DNA from: JAKQHY01 sp034429675
Lineage (GTDB): Bacteria; Chloroflexota; Anaerolineae; B4-G1; SLSP01
Assembly: GCA_034429675.1 (NCBI GenBank)
Contig: DAOUFX010000588.1
Location: 1-7,068 of the forward strand
Length of the DNA: 7,068 nt
Direction of reading: 5' to 3'
Shown here: piece by piece, positions 6,267-7,068 of the stretch
Numbering within the stretch: position 1 is the stretch's first letter
Layout: each line of letters begins with the position of its first letter
The notes under the pieces: generated by a model
The model's input: the letters and a program-made list of their open reading frames with translations, nothing else
What the model was told of the DNA's origin: nothing
Database searches by the model: none
Translations under genes and position numbers: made by a program

Positions 6267-7061
6267 ATGAATTTTCGCAACGCTCTCATTTCAAAATATT
6301 GTGAGAATCCCTGCCAGGTTCTGCCCAATGCACTCTGGAAGACTCTGGCGCGACTCGAGCCTCTACAAAGCGCCGTTGACATCGAACAGGGGAAAGTCAA
6401 TCGCCTGGAAGCCTGGGACGAGAACGCCCTCCTGGTATATTGGACAAAAGATCGCGATCAGTCCCCGGACTTCCGCCGGCAGTTCACCGACCTGCAACTG
6501 GCCCTGGTTCACCAGGATTATCTGCACGCCGTTCCTACCGCCGGGGAGATCGCGCGAGAAGCATACTTTCGTCTCATCTGCCGGCGGAACCGCGCGCCTG
6601 CCCCGCAGCTCCCGCCGGGATTCAGCATCGCCCAGGCGGACGCACAAGAAGAAGCCCGGCAGATCGCAACCTTCATTGGCCGCTGCTATCAGGACATCCA
6701 CCCCACGGCGGAAACCGTAGAAAGCTGGAGCAGCCACCCGGCCTTCGATCCCAACCTGTGGATTTGGGTGATAGATGAAGCCAACGGGACCCCCGCCGGG
6801 TTGGGAATCGCCGACATGGATCGGGAGATAACCGAAGGCTCCCTCGAATGGATCCAGGTGCTGCCGGATTACCGAGGCAAGGGAATCGGCAAAACGATCG
6901 TGAAGGAACTGCTGGCGCGCCTTGAAGGACAAACAGAATTTACGACAGTAGCGGGAAAAGTCGGGGAGGAAACAAAGCCGGAAGCGCTGTATCGCAGTTG
7001 CGGATTCACAGGAAGCGACATCTGGTGGGTTCTCAGATTTGAAAGCAACCAACCCGTATAG
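6267..7061 (+). CDS. GNAT-family N-acetyltransferase with an unrecognised N-terminal region
   Basis: This 264-residue protein is probably a cytoplasmic acetyl-CoA-dependent acetyltransferase. The GNAT fold covers about residues 117-258. Motif A is the strand and P-loop-like turn SLEWIQVLPDYRGKGIGKTI (192-211), with the acetyl-CoA-binding RGKGIG at 203-208. The late GNAT motif ALYRSCGF is at 240-247. The first about 115 residues (NPCQVLPNALWKTLARL at 14-30, LLVYWTKDRDQ at 55-65, QDYLHAVPTAGEIAREAYFR at 83-102) lie outside the catalytic fold; I do not recognise them as a named domain. The substrate cannot be told from sequence. The start is fixed by AGGAGG five bases upstream, and the TAG stop lies seven bases before the window end. 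The gene lies 54 bases after the regulator on the same strand, but a good promoter in that gap suggests independent expression. Confidence 0.85.
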   Translation: MNFRNALISKYCENPCQVLPNALWKTLARLEPLQSAVDIEQGKVNRLEAWDENALLVYWTKDRDQSPDFRRQFTDLQLALVHQDYLHAVPTAGEIAREAYFRLICRRNRAPAPQLPPGFSIAQADAQEEARQIATFIGRCYQDIHPTAETVESWSSHPAFDPNLWIWVIDEANGTPAGLGIADMDREITEGSLEWIQVLPDYRGKGIGKTIVKELLARLEGQTEFTTVAGKVGEETKPEALYRSCGFTGSDIWWVLRFESNQPV

Positions 7062-7068
7062 ACAGAGG

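Overview
This 7,068-base window is GC-rich. It looks like part of a Chloroflexota chromosome (Anaerolineae/Caldilineae type). That placement is inferred from gene style, not from a marker gene: a very large BTAD/pseudo-cyclase/AAA ATPase regulator, and a membrane-anchored PKD protein ending in a CFI-box-like tail. Both types are common in that phylum.

Layout: (1) 31-82, a probable terminator for the leftward gene. (2) 101-2587 on the minus strand, an 828-residue surface protein with one membrane anchor, three Asp-box motifs, three PKD domains and a CFI-box-like C-terminus. (3) 2588-3017, a 430-base divergent intergenic region holding a 40-bp near-perfect palindrome at its centre, a heptamer repeat array, tandem short palindromes beside the rightward start, and weak promoter candidates on both sides. 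(4) 3018-6212 on the plus strand, a 1,064-residue regulator: winged helix, BTAD, degenerate class III cyclase domain, AAA+ ATPase, and a C-terminal region that seems to lack most of its TPR array. (5) 6213-6266, a short gap with a good sigma-70-type promoter. (6) 6267-7061 on the plus strand, a 264-residue GNAT-family acetyltransferase with an extra N-terminal region I do not recognise.

How the genes may work together: the divergent arrangement of a large ligand- or ATP-responsive regulator and a surface protein around a palindrome-rich region suggests, as inference only, that the regulator controls itself and/or the surface protein. The acetyltransferase has its own promoter and ribosome-binding site, so it may be transcribed independently. 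No RNA genes, CRISPR arrays, transposases or phage genes are visible. No clearly new defence or metabolic system is evident. The most unusual signals are the central palindrome, the same heptamer repeat type in both the intergenic region and the ATPase gene, and the regulator's loss of its cyclase catalytic residues.
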